DNA of 64,000 bases from Rosa chinensis (taxonomy: Eukaryota > Streptophyta > Magnoliopsida > Rosales > Rosaceae): positions 5,143,501-5,207,500 of the forward strand of contig NC_037090.1 in assembly GCF_002994745.2 (NCBI RefSeq), in the 5' to 3' direction. The notes under the pieces are model-generated. The model worked only from the letters and a program-made list of their open reading frames with translations. It was not told where the DNA came from and made no database searches. The position numbers were made by a program, and so were the translations under genes. Shown in pieces: positions 53,863 through 64,000 of this stretch. Within the stretch, counting starts at the first letter, position 1; each line of letters opens with the position of its first letter.

Positions 53863-55063
53863 TTATTGATTCGATGACCTTGGTCTGATACTTTGTTTGG
53901 AGAGTTTAGCCTCTATTCTACCTCGAACAGTTCTAACACTTTGACTACTTGCACTTGATTTTCTCTTTCGTGATTTTCGTTTTCCTCTTTTACCAAAAGA
54001 GCTTTGTGGGCTTCTGTTGTGTCGAAAACTCTCTAACCGCTGGCGTCGAATCTCAGGATCAGCCCAGCCTTTTCCCCACTCTGAGAAAGTTGAGAAAGAT
54101 TTGGGCATGCTTTTTGAGAGCAGCATATCAGCTTCAGGGTGAACATAGAAAGTTTTCTCCTTTTCAGATCGCAGAAACTCCAGGCCGAGTTCTGTTAGCT
54201 TGGGGAACTTCAATTGAACATGTCTCTGCAGAAAATATTTCATTTTACAGTTCAAGTCAGAGTGAACAAGGAGTTGAGCAGAGGCATAAGTTCATCATTT
54301 TCCAGTGAAGAACGGAAGCCTATACCTTATCATCTCCCTCTCTGACAAACCCTTTACCTTCCATAATTCGGAGAAGACCTTGCCACCAAAGCAGCTCAGT
54401 TGCCATGAACTGTTGGGACTGCAGATAGTTGTCATGGCAATTAAATGAAGATCACAAAACTATGTGTTAGAATAGTTGCATCTTAAGAACTTCGCGCACA
54501 CAGAGAGAGAAGTACCTGCTCTCTTATTTTACTGACAATCATTCTGAGATTGAGTCTCCCCATATAGCTCTCACGTCTAATATCACTACTCATGGCATCA
54601 TCATATGAATCATTCCTGTATCTGCTTTGTCTCTGAAACCACATTCCCACATCAATAAGGATATAATCTGTTTCATGGGTTAAACAGATGTTCCATTGAT
54701 AAGCATATGTATCAGCTATGCCAAGCTGTTGGTCACTTTTTAATATGGATATAGCAGTTACTGGGCTACAGTATATTTGAGCACAAGAAGTATAATTGCA
54801 CTGAATTTTGAAAACAATACGGGTAATAAGAACTTTTATTATAAAACGGCTGAAAGGATGCTGAGGCAAGAACAACATAAACTGTTTTGAGTCTGCTCGT
54901 CACCACATTACTTACATGTCAACAATAATTAATGTGACCTTGAACCCAAGAAACTTTCAAATATAGCATACTTACATTTTGAGCAGCAATAACCTGCATC
55001 AAGACATCTGCCTCCTTTCTGAAATTCTGCATTTCTGGAGGTCCGTTAACACAGACATCACAC
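53863..55063 (-). CDS. RECQSIM: RecQ-like helicase SIM, last four exons
   Basis: 3' end of a gene for a RecQ-family DNA helicase, best matching the plant SIM type by memory. Exons in transcription order: 55063-54976, 54632-54516, 54418-54326, 54225-53863, all in phase. The first begins in the Cys-rich Zn-binding region behind the helicase core (CDVCVNGPPEMQNF). Then come GRLNLRMIVSKIREQ, QFMATELLWWQGLLRIMEGK (winged-helix-like RQC part), LKFPKLTELGLEFL, FSEWGKGWADPEIRRQRLE and a basic tail (KRGKRKSRKRK, TVRGRIEAKLS). The helicase motor exons are not in the window. The incoming intron is cut about 140 bp upstream by the Helitron. Either the gene continues beyond the Helitron or this is a severed fragment. 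Confidence 0.8.
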
Positions 55064-55429
55064 CTACATTAAAGGAAAGAGGTTAATGAGCATGAAAGAT
55101 TCAATCATGTTTAATTGCGAGATGTCAGAAAACATATGAGTATGATACTGAGAATCTTCATAGTATACATATAAGCAATTATACATATATAAAAGTAAAA
55201 TGTTTCTGGCACTGTTGAATGAATAGTAATACAGTAATTTTCCAGATTTGCCCCCAAAGAGATAGACATCAATCCTCTAAAACAGAAAATATCCCACTAT
55301 ATGCGTCTCAACATCATCAGAGGCCCAAAACAATGAACCGACCCTTCTACACCATATGCGTTTCATCAGAGCCCCAAAACAGTAAACCGATCCTTCTCAA
55401 TATTTGATTTTCCCCCAAAACGCTTTTGG

Positions 55430-55535
55430 ATCTCTCTCAGAGCGAAGAGTACTGCTTTGGTTTGTTTGTTGATCCACAGTTATTAGGGCAGAGAGGAGCT
55501 GTTACTTGCGATTTGCGAATTTGATTTGGATCAAG
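55430..55535 (+). other. probable non-coding first exon of the Helitron gene
   Basis: A moderately GC-rich segment ends with ATCAAG|GTAATT, a consensus donor. The next good acceptor in register with coding sequence is at 57393, so a 1.86-kb leader intron is likely. The exon start is a guess. Confidence 0.4.
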
Positions 55536-57398
55536 GTAATTGTAGTCAGATAATCGGGGTTTTGCTTTTGTTCCTTCTTTCCAATTGTCTTTGACTATGT
55601 CTTTCTTTTCCAGTTGTTTGCTTTTGATTCGTCATCAGCAAAGTAATTAGGTGGGCGAATTCTGGGTTTTTACCGAAGATTGTTCAATTTTTGTTTTTTT
55701 TCATGCATGTTGTTCTTTTGTGCAAGAATAGATTCAGCGAAGAGGAACTTTGCTTCATTTTTAAGGTTTGCAATAGGTCTGTGATTTTTTGCTCTATTTC
55801 TGCTCATTTAGGATTCTTAAAAGATTCTTAAAAAAAGGTTATGGAGAAGACCAATTTCTTAATATACCCTTCAATTTTAAGGCTTGCAATAGGTTTTGAT
55901 TTTTTGCTCTATTTCTGCTCATTTAACCCATTGTTTGCAATGGTTTTTTTTTTTTTTTCTCATATTCTATTGTTTCATGATTATTTTTTTGTTGTTACAT
56001 AATGAACTGAGTTTTGCAAATGGCTTCAGCGTCTGTGTGATTTGGTTTGTTGTGTATTCAATGAGTTATGAGTTACCATGTCCTAAAGGCTTAACTTCTG
56101 CCATTTTTGTTGGAAAGAGCTGTTAGAGCAGTTTAGTGTCTTTTTATGCAGAACTTTGACCAGGGAATTTTGCTGTTGTCTCCTTATCTACCATTTGAGT
56201 TTGTTTTTTGGTCCTATATACGACTTGGGCCATAGAAATGGAAATTGCTCATATTAAGTTTGATTGTTCAGTGCTTAAGGTAGCGGTCATATGCTTGCTA
56301 TAAAAAATAATTGAATTTTAACAATCATAGAGTTGATCGATTTGCCTTTACACCGTATATTTGATTGCTGGCTCAATGGTACTCAGAGTTTATTTTAGCA
56401 AAAAGTGTGAAAAAAAAAATTATTTGATATGCTCTGAAATGTTTAGGCAAATTATATATTTGGTTGTTTCGGAGTATTTATGGTTTTGGGGTTATCAGTA
56501 CATGTTTTTGGGGTTACCAGTGAGTGCATTGGTGCTTTGGAAAGGGAGCATGGAATCCAGGAAAAGCTGTTTGGTTATGGTGGTTAATAGAGAGTAGGGA
56601 TAGCTATGGATTTTTGTGGTGGAATTGTGTAGTGGTTCTGTATTTGGTTTTGTAGAATCAGAAGGTAGTTCAAGTGCAAGCAAAGGTAGTTCTGTATTTA
56701 AACTTTTATCAGGGGTAATTACTTATTCACAAATTTTTAACTTCGAGGAGAGATAACCTATAATGGTTATAAGATGAACGAGTTTGTTCCTTAGAAGACA
56801 TTAGTTTTCACTTGGTTTGGAAATAGATAGCTACGTTGAGATTAAAAATCAAATAGAAGTCAATCCTTTTGAGTTTTTGATGTGCTTTTGATATTTGTCT
56901 AAGGTTTTTTTATGGAGATTATCTGGAATATTCTTGGGTCATGTGTTGCGAAAAAGGAGTACTATATTGTTTAGATTTTGGATTCTGGTTTGTGCATGAT
57001 GCAATGTTGCACACCTGGTATTGAGCACTGAAGATTAGTTTTAGGTGTCTGTGGATTAATATTTTTTATTTGCTATATTGTTTTGTCTGAAATTCTATAG
57101 ATGCACATCAAATTTAATTACACGAATCTTAAGTGGTGTATAGTTTTTTTTTAGGTTGCTCAGAGATTGGCAAATACTTTTCAAGCTTAGAGCTAAATTA
57201 CGCAGTCAAATTTTAAGTGTAATTCACTGTATTGCTGGATGATAATAGCTTTTCGTTTTATCAATTTTTACTTTTAGATCAGTGACAGAGTGTTATTGAT
57301 GCTTTTGCTTATAGAAACTCTGTATTAAAGTTAATGTTGGTATTTTCATAATTAATTTCAGGTTTTTATTGTTGTTTTCTTTGGCTTTTGCAGATTCT

Positions 57399-60300
57399 AT
57401 GCGAAAGAGTTTACATGTCATTCTGCTGCCACTGTTCCTTTGTCTATTGGTTAATACTATCTTGATTTGTTACTCTTATTCAGGTATAAATCCTACAGTT
57501 TTATTAGCTTGGTTGTTGGTTTCGTCTGCATTCATTATTTCCTTTTGTGTATTCAGTTTATAGTTTGTATAACCGTCATAGTGTCGAATTCTCTAAATTC
57601 TGTTATTTCATTCTACAGATTCTGGGAACAGTGTGCTGGCAAATTGTTTAGCTGTTTTAAATTCAGGTATAGATTTTTGAACAATGTGAATTGCATATAC
57701 TCTTATTACAATGAACAATATTCAAAACTTATTTGTAGGAATGGTTGGTTTTTGTATAGAGTATGGTTAGGAGTATTAATTTGAACTTTAGTATAGTCAA
57801 GTTCAAATATATTCATTCATCCATAATCCTTAGCAGCTCAAGTTTGAAAAGTTTTTTAACCCAATTTACAGATTTTAGTTTTGTATCTTACAATTCTTAA
57901 GATCTTTTGATATCCTACACTTTTTTTTTTTTTTTACGTCAGAAGTAATACTGCTTTCCTTTACCACATTTTTGTATCTGCCCCACTGTTTACATTGTGA
58001 AATCAATGTACTTTCCTTCATCAAAAGCAATTTTAAAGGAGAGCAACAAACTTCGTCTATCAATTGAAGGACCTTTGTATTTTTTGTTTGTGAATTAAAC
58101 TCTTCTTTTTCATTTTGCAGATTTCAGGAATAGTCTGCTGTCAAATTGTCCAACTGTTTCATATCCCGGTATGGATTTTTAACCAATGTGGATTAATTAC
58201 ATTTACTTCATTGCTTCCGTGGTTTCTAGCTAATCAGATTTTGAAGATTTTAGGTTACAGACTGAAATTTTAATAATATTGTATGAGCTGTATGATTGTT
58301 TAATTTCTGTATCTGTGTAGATGTGAAGAAATGGAAGTCTTGACAAATCCAAGTCACTTCTATTTATCATAAATAGTCTCATTAAAATTGGTTGGTTTGA
58401 AAGTAATATGGGATGTGACAATTTTGAACTGTGTTAGCCAAAATTGCATATATGGTAAACATTTTGTGTCAACTCGGTAAGCTTTCAGTCTCTATTGACG
58501 AAATTGAATACAACTTGAGATGCTATACTATTGAATTTGACAGTCAAAACTTTTGTTTGCAGCTATGACGCGTCGGCAAAGAAGAGTTACAGGAGATGTG
58601 CATTTACACAGTGTGGAAAATTCTGGTGCTACCCCTCGGCAGAGAAAAATTAGAAGAAATGTGTCCTTGCAAAGCACTGAAAATATTGCAGACGAAGTTT
58701 GCAGTAGGAAACGAAACAAATATGCGTCTACTGCAAATATCAATCCATATACTAGCACATCCATTACTGAAGAACCTGAAAATTCTGCAAATATCAGTAC
58801 ATATGCAAGCACATCCAATAATAGAGAACCTGAAAATGAAACTTCATGTGGAAACAGTATTGGACAAGCATTCTATCAAAGAAAAAGACGTGGTGCGACT
58901 AGATACTTTTCATATACTTTGTTATCAATTTTTTAAATCATTATTGAAAATGATTTATTGTACATGCACGTATGCTTTTCAATTAACGTGTTTCTTTTGT
59001 TTTCCGTGGACAGGAGAAACCTTGGTGTACTCAGATATTGGAGATATGAGTTATGTTTGTATCGACTGCAACGCTTTATTCTGGTTAAATGAATCGAAAA
59101 AGCAAGTGTCCAAAAATAACCCCCCAATATATACAAAATGTTGTCAAGAAGGTAGAATCAAACTTGAAGTATCACTCCCTACACCTCCTTTTTTGGAACA
59201 TTTGCTTGATCCGAATAATGATCGACATTTTAGAGAAAACATACGTGCTTATAATTCTATGTTTGCATTTACGTCGATGGGAGCTAAAATCGATGAAACA
59301 ATCAATGATGGATCCGGACCCTACATTTTTAAAATTAGTGGCCAAGTACATCATCTAATGGGTTCTCTCTTACCTATTGAAGGTGAATCTCCGAAATTTG
59401 CACAACTGTATATATATGACACTCATAATGAAGTTGCAAATCGACAACATGCTATTGAAGGTCTCAATCCAGAAATTGTAGGAGACTTGATTAAAATGTT
59501 CGATGAAGTCAATGAGTTGGTCAGATTTTTCAGAAATGTCAGAAATAAATATGATGATCATTCTTTACGTTCTTTAAATTTAACTATCTTGGATCATGAA
59601 GAAAATCGAGAAAAACAATATGAACAACCAACATGTGATGAAGTTGCTGGTTTAGTGGTTGGTGATATTGGACTTTATGATTCAGACAAAGACATTATAG
59701 CAGAGACGCATGATGGACGTTTACAACGAATATCAAAAATACATCCAAAATATATGTCTCTACAATATCCAATTCTTTTTCCATATGGTGAAGACGGTTA
59801 TAAAACGGAACTTAAAATGCTACCACCTAAAGGAAACAGGCAATATAAGCGTGAAAATGTCTCTATGCGAAGCTTTATAGCATATCAAGTTCAAGAAAGA
59901 TATAATCAGTCAAACACTTTACTAAAAGGTGGCAGATTATTCCAACAATTTTTGGTTGATGCTTACGCAACTATAGAAGAAAGTCGATTACATTTTTTAA
60001 GAAAAAATCAAAGCAGTTTGAGAAGCGATGCTTATAAAGGTATATGTGATGCTGTATCAAGAGGTGATAATGATGCCAGTAATTTAGGACAAAAAGTGAT
60101 TTTACCGAGCTCATATACTGGAAGTCCTCGATATATGATGAAAAATTATCAAGATGCTATGGCAATTTGTCGACAATACGGTCATCCTGATTTGTTTATA
60201 ACTTTCACCTGTAATGTAAAATGGCCTGAAATTTCAAGAGCGTTAGAAAACAAACATGGCTGTAAACCAGAAGACAGACCAGATATAGTATCAAGAGTTT

Positions 60301-63300
60301 TTAAAATGAAACATGATGATCTTCTTTCATATATCAAATCTGGTAAACCATTCGGAGAAATTGAAGCAGGTGAGTTTTCATCATCTACCGTTTGATATTT
60401 ACATTTACCTCAGTTATTTCTTTATAATTTTTTAACATATTATAACTTCTCTTTTACTTTTCAACCAACAGATGTTTCTACGATTGAATTTCAAAAAAGA
60501 GGTCTTCCTCATTCTCATATGTTATTTTGGCTGAAGAAAAACTATAAATGTTTTACAGCAACCGATATTGATTCTATCATTTGTGCTGAATTACCAGATA
60601 GAAATATTGATCCATCTCTGTACAAAATTGTTAGTCAATTTATGATTCACGGCCCCTGTGGACAATTAAATTTAAAAGCTCCATGTATGCGAGATGGCAA
60701 GTGTTCAAAATTCTTCCCAAAGCCATACAAGGACAAGACCATTTTTGAAACAAATGTTGCACCCATATATAGACGTTGTGATGATGAGACGAAATTTGTG
60801 ATAAAAAACGGTGTTCAAATCGATAATCGTTTTGTTGTACCTTATAATCGAGATCTTTTGTTAAGATACAACGCTCATATAAATGTTGAATCTTGCTCCC
60901 AATCAATGTTAATCAAATATTTGTTCAAATACATTAATAAAGGTCCTGATAGAGCTAGAGTTGGCTTTCAAGAAAATTTAAATGATGAAATTCAAACATA
61001 TCTTAATTGTAGATACATATCTCCTCCTGAAGCAGTTTGGAGATTATTTGAATATCCTATTCATTCTAGACATCTAGCTGTTGAATTATTGCCAGTGCAT
61101 ATGCCAGGGGAACAAAATATCATTTTCAGTGAGTCTCAATCTCTTGAATCAATCATTTCAAATAAGTCTTCAGAAGATACAATGCTTACAGCGTGGTTTA
61201 AAGCAAATGAAAATTACCATGAAGCCAAACCATTAACTTACGCAGAATTTCCATCAAAGTTTGTTTGGAATCACCGTAACAAATTATGGACGCCTCGAAA
61301 GAAAGGATATTCAATAGGCAGAATAGCTAATGTTTATCCTACATCTGGTGAATTATATTATTTGAGATTACTTTTAAATACACAAAGAGGATGTTCAAAT
61401 TACACTTCTGTTAGAACTATTGACAATATTGTATATCCTTCATATCAAGATGCATGTCGAGCTATAGGACTATTAGGCGATGATAAAGAATGGTCTGAAG
61501 CTCTCACAAATGCTTTGTACACAGCATCATGTTCAGAATTACGCCATCTATTTGTCACAATCATATTATTTTGTGATGTAGCAAATCCAGAACAACTTTT
61601 TAATGCTCACTGGCAACATATGTGTGATGACATTGTATACAAAATCCGATCAGATTTTACGATGCCAAATTTAATTATACCTGATTCAGAATTGCAAAAT
61701 TCACTTTTGTTTGAATTAGAACAAATCTTTAACGCATCATCTAGCTCTTTAAAAGATCATAAATTGCCTATGCCAAATGAACACAAAATGCTGGAACTAA
61801 AGAACAAATTGTTGAGAGAAGAATTGGACTATGATTGTCTTGCTTTGCAGAAAGAGCATTCAATTTTAGTACTGCAATTAAATGATGACCAAAGAATTAT
61901 ATATGAAAATGTGATTCAAACAGTTTCTAATAAGAGTTACGGACTTTTTTTTGTATATGGTCATGGAGGAACAGGTAAAACTTTCCTGTGGCATACAATA
62001 ATCAGCAAATTACGTTCTGAAGGAAAAATTGTATTAGCAGTGGCTTCATCTGGAATTGCTTCACTATTACTACCAAATGGCAGAACTGCTCATTCCAGAT
62101 TTAAAATACCTCTTGCTATAACAGAATCTTCAATATGCTCAATAAAAAAGGGAACTCATTTAGCAAAATTGATTGAAAAAGCTGATTTAATCATTTGGGA
62201 CGAAGCTCCAATGACCAATAAACATTGTTTCGAATCTTTGAACAAGTCTCTTATGGATATATTATCACACCTCCGTCCATCTCAGACTAATGTTCCATTT
62301 GGAGGAAAACCTATTATACTTGGTGGAGATTTTAGACAGATATTACCAGTTATTAATGGAGGAACAAAAGCTCAAATAATAGATGCTTCTTTAAATAATT
62401 CATGTCTATGGCCTTTTTTTAGAATTTTTTATTTAAAAGAAAATATGAGATTATTGAAGAGAGGGTTAAGCATTGAAGAAAAAGAAAGAATATCAAAATT
62501 TGCAGAATGGATTTTACAAATCGGTGATGGAAATATTTGTGCTATTCAAGATTCAGATGATAAAGATGCTTCTTGGGTTGAAATTCCAGACGATATGCTT
62601 ATTCATACTTATAGTGATCCGATTAGCGCAATATTTCTTGCTACTTACCCAGATTTTGATACAAATTACCAAAAATTTGATTACTTAAAAGAACGCGCTA
62701 TTATTACACCAAAAAATGCTACAGTTAATGATATCAATAATTACGTAATAAATTTATTACCAGGTGACGCAGCCATTTATTTAAGTTCCGACACTATATG
62801 TCCGACAACTGAAAATATAGAAAATTTAAATATGTTATATCCTCCAGAATTTCTAAACAGTCTTGAACTAAACGGATTACCATCTCATAAATTAACTTTG
62901 AAAAAAGGAATGCCTATTATGTTATTGAGAAATTTAAACCAAACATGTGGTTTGTGCAATGGTACGAGATTAGTGATTACCAATTTATTTGATAGAATCA
63001 TTGAAGCAAAGGTTTTAACTGGCATCAACATTAATCATAAATTTTATATACCTAGAATAGTACTTACAGCATCGGAAAATAAATGGCCATTTGTTTTAAA
63101 AAGACGTCAATTTCCAATAAGACCATGTTATGCAATGACAATAAATAAAAGTCAAGGACAGTCTTTGAAACAAGTCGGCTTATATCTTCCAGAACCTGTT
63201 TTCACTCATGGACAACTATACGTTGCATTGTCTAGAGTTACATCCAGAGAAGGAATAAAAATTTTAATAAACAATAATAATGAAATACCCAACAAATATA

Positions 63301-63341
63301 CAAAAAATATAGTCTATAAAGATGTTCTCCGGAATCTATGA
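57399..63341 (+). CDS. Helitron Rep/helicase protein (uninterrupted)
   Basis: Rolling-circle transposase. Core exons 58563-58892, 59014-60369 and 60472-63341; three upstream in-phase exons 57394-57483, 57619-57666 and 58121-58168. From ATG 57399 the product is 1578 aa; from ATG 58565, 1517 aa. An N-terminal Zn-ribbon-like segment (YVCIDCNALFW) is followed by the Helitron_like_N domain (YGHPDLFITFTCNVKWPE). Rep has the HUH motif at H636/H638 (GLPHSHMLFWL) and the two-tyrosine region (LIKYLFKYINKG). The Pif1-type superfamily 1 helicase has Walker A GHGGTGKT (1119-1126), Walker B WDEAP near 1198, GGDFRQILPV, and a final QLYVALSRV. No stops or frameshifts, and all catalytic residues are present, so the element may be autonomous. 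The N-terminal 28 codons are strongly hydrophobic. Confidence 0.93.
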
Positions 63342-64000
63342 TCTCAAGTTCTCAACAACGCATAAAGATTTTATATTGTGAAAATGTTAATTATTCTCAT
63401 ATACTGTAAAGATTTTGTTACTTGATATACAACAAATAATCAATAGAGAAAGACATAAATACTTTCAATATATTCACTCTCAACGGCTCTTCCTGTATAA
63501 ATAGAACAACGGTAAGAATCGATATTAAAGATCTCTCCTATAATTGTTCGTACTCCCATACCATTAACATATTTTAGTTCAGACATTTGTAAATATTCAT
63601 GTATACTTATGGGTGATTTTAATCTGAAAACTTTTACATTTTAATTGTTGATCCAAATATGTGATACAAATGATTTAGTTTCCATGTCTTTAGTATATAT
63701 GCAATTATATCTATGTTTGGACAAGAATAGGGTTTCACTTTCTAACTTTGACTTTCTCGCTATGCAATATATCTGTTTGTTAATCACAAAGGCTCACAAT
63801 AAAAATATTATTATTTACATATTTGTTGTTTTGCAGAGACCTTTGGCAAGAGCTTCATTGCAAATTTTGGACGGTTAGGATCTTAGAATGTGCTCATGTT
63901 ATGTAACCTTTGAATAGCTGTATGTTTCAAAACCTTCCATTTTTAATATCTCTTTCGACATTTTGTGTTTTCTGGTGTACCCCGATTTTGTAATTTCAAA
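63342..64000 (+). other. Helitron 3' untranslated region
   Basis: AT-rich sequence behind the Rep/helicase stop. TTTTGCAG at 63829-63836 is a good acceptor and may mark a 3' UTR intron. No terminal hairpin plus CTRR was seen. Confidence 0.45.

Larger units (their letters stand above)
55206..64000 (+). mobile_element. Helitron, 3' end beyond window
   Basis: A rolling-circle transposon, shown by the Rep/helicase gene at 57399-63341. A possible 5' terminus is the TC at 55206 (TCTGGCACTGTTGAATGAAT, followed by ACAGTAATTTTCCAGATTTG), which looks like known plant Helitron 5' ends. However, the base before it is T rather than the usual A, so the boundary is tentative. An imperfect direct repeat near 55300-55410 (TATGCGT.TCA, GCCCCAAAACA, ACCGA.CCTTCT) is subterminal. 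No CTRR end with hairpin was found up to 64000. Confidence 0.7.

Noticed and set aside
58528..58818. 96-codon minus-strand ORF
   Set aside because: Antisense of the Helitron exon at 58563-58892, which joins in phase to the Rep exons.

Overview
The window is nuclear DNA of a flowering plant, almost certainly a eudicot. It has GT-AG introns, AT-rich spacers, plant-specific families (PICKLE, RADIALIS-like MYB, FBD F-box, PPR, RLP, H2A.W) and many class I and class II transposon remnants. A rosid, perhaps Rosaceae, is plausible from the general look of the proteins, but that is only an inference.

Layout. 144-10118 (+) is the 3' part of a PICKLE-type CHD3 chromatin remodeller, 27 exons, cut by the left window edge. 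10502-11733 is a Mutator-like (MULE) element carrying pieces of an alpha-tubulin gene. 12074-27771 holds three intact ATG18a-type autophagy genes on the + strand (12074, 21726 and 25773). Between the first two lie two MULE MITEs, an LRR receptor-like pseudogene split by a LINE, and a complete 2-oxoglutarate dioxygenase gene. 28442-29796 is a hAT-like element. 30494-32090 contains two broken PPR genes whose flanks are duplicated at 28.1 kb and 38.1-40.3 kb. 34772-35678 (-) is a two-exon RADIALIS-like MYB gene. 38427-40043 is a second Pack-MULE-like element, carrying rearranged UDP-glucuronate 4-epimerase pieces. 40589-45760 (-) holds a complete DEG14/HtrA-like protease gene and, downstream, a copy that has lost the protease core. 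46239-46777 (-) is an H2A.W histone with repeated promoter motifs. 47.9-49.6 kb is a MITE cluster. 50076-50435 (-) is a small membrane-anchored coiled-coil protein, 50696-50766 (-) a tRNA-Gly(CCC), and 51568-53027 (-) an F-box/FBD/LRR gene. 53863-55063 (-) holds the last four exons of a RecQ-SIM helicase gene. From about 55.2 kb to the right edge lies a Helitron with an uninterrupted Rep/helicase gene.

The cellular genes do not form a pathway. The ATG18a copies are paralogues in autophagosome formation. PICKLE and H2A.W are both chromatin genes, but nothing here shows that they are linked.

The most interesting structure is the pair of large TIR elements at 10.5 and 38.4 kb. Both have 9-bp target duplications and the same internal order (TIR, CCGG-rich array, GCCCCC-rich minisatellite, captured coding fragment, (GA)n, TIR), but each carries a different captured gene. 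The second sits inside a duplicated block whose empty-site counterpart survives at 32.3 kb. Also notable are the intact Helitron gene, with duplicated in-frame mini-exons upstream of its Rep domain, and its position beside the RecQ-SIM exons.
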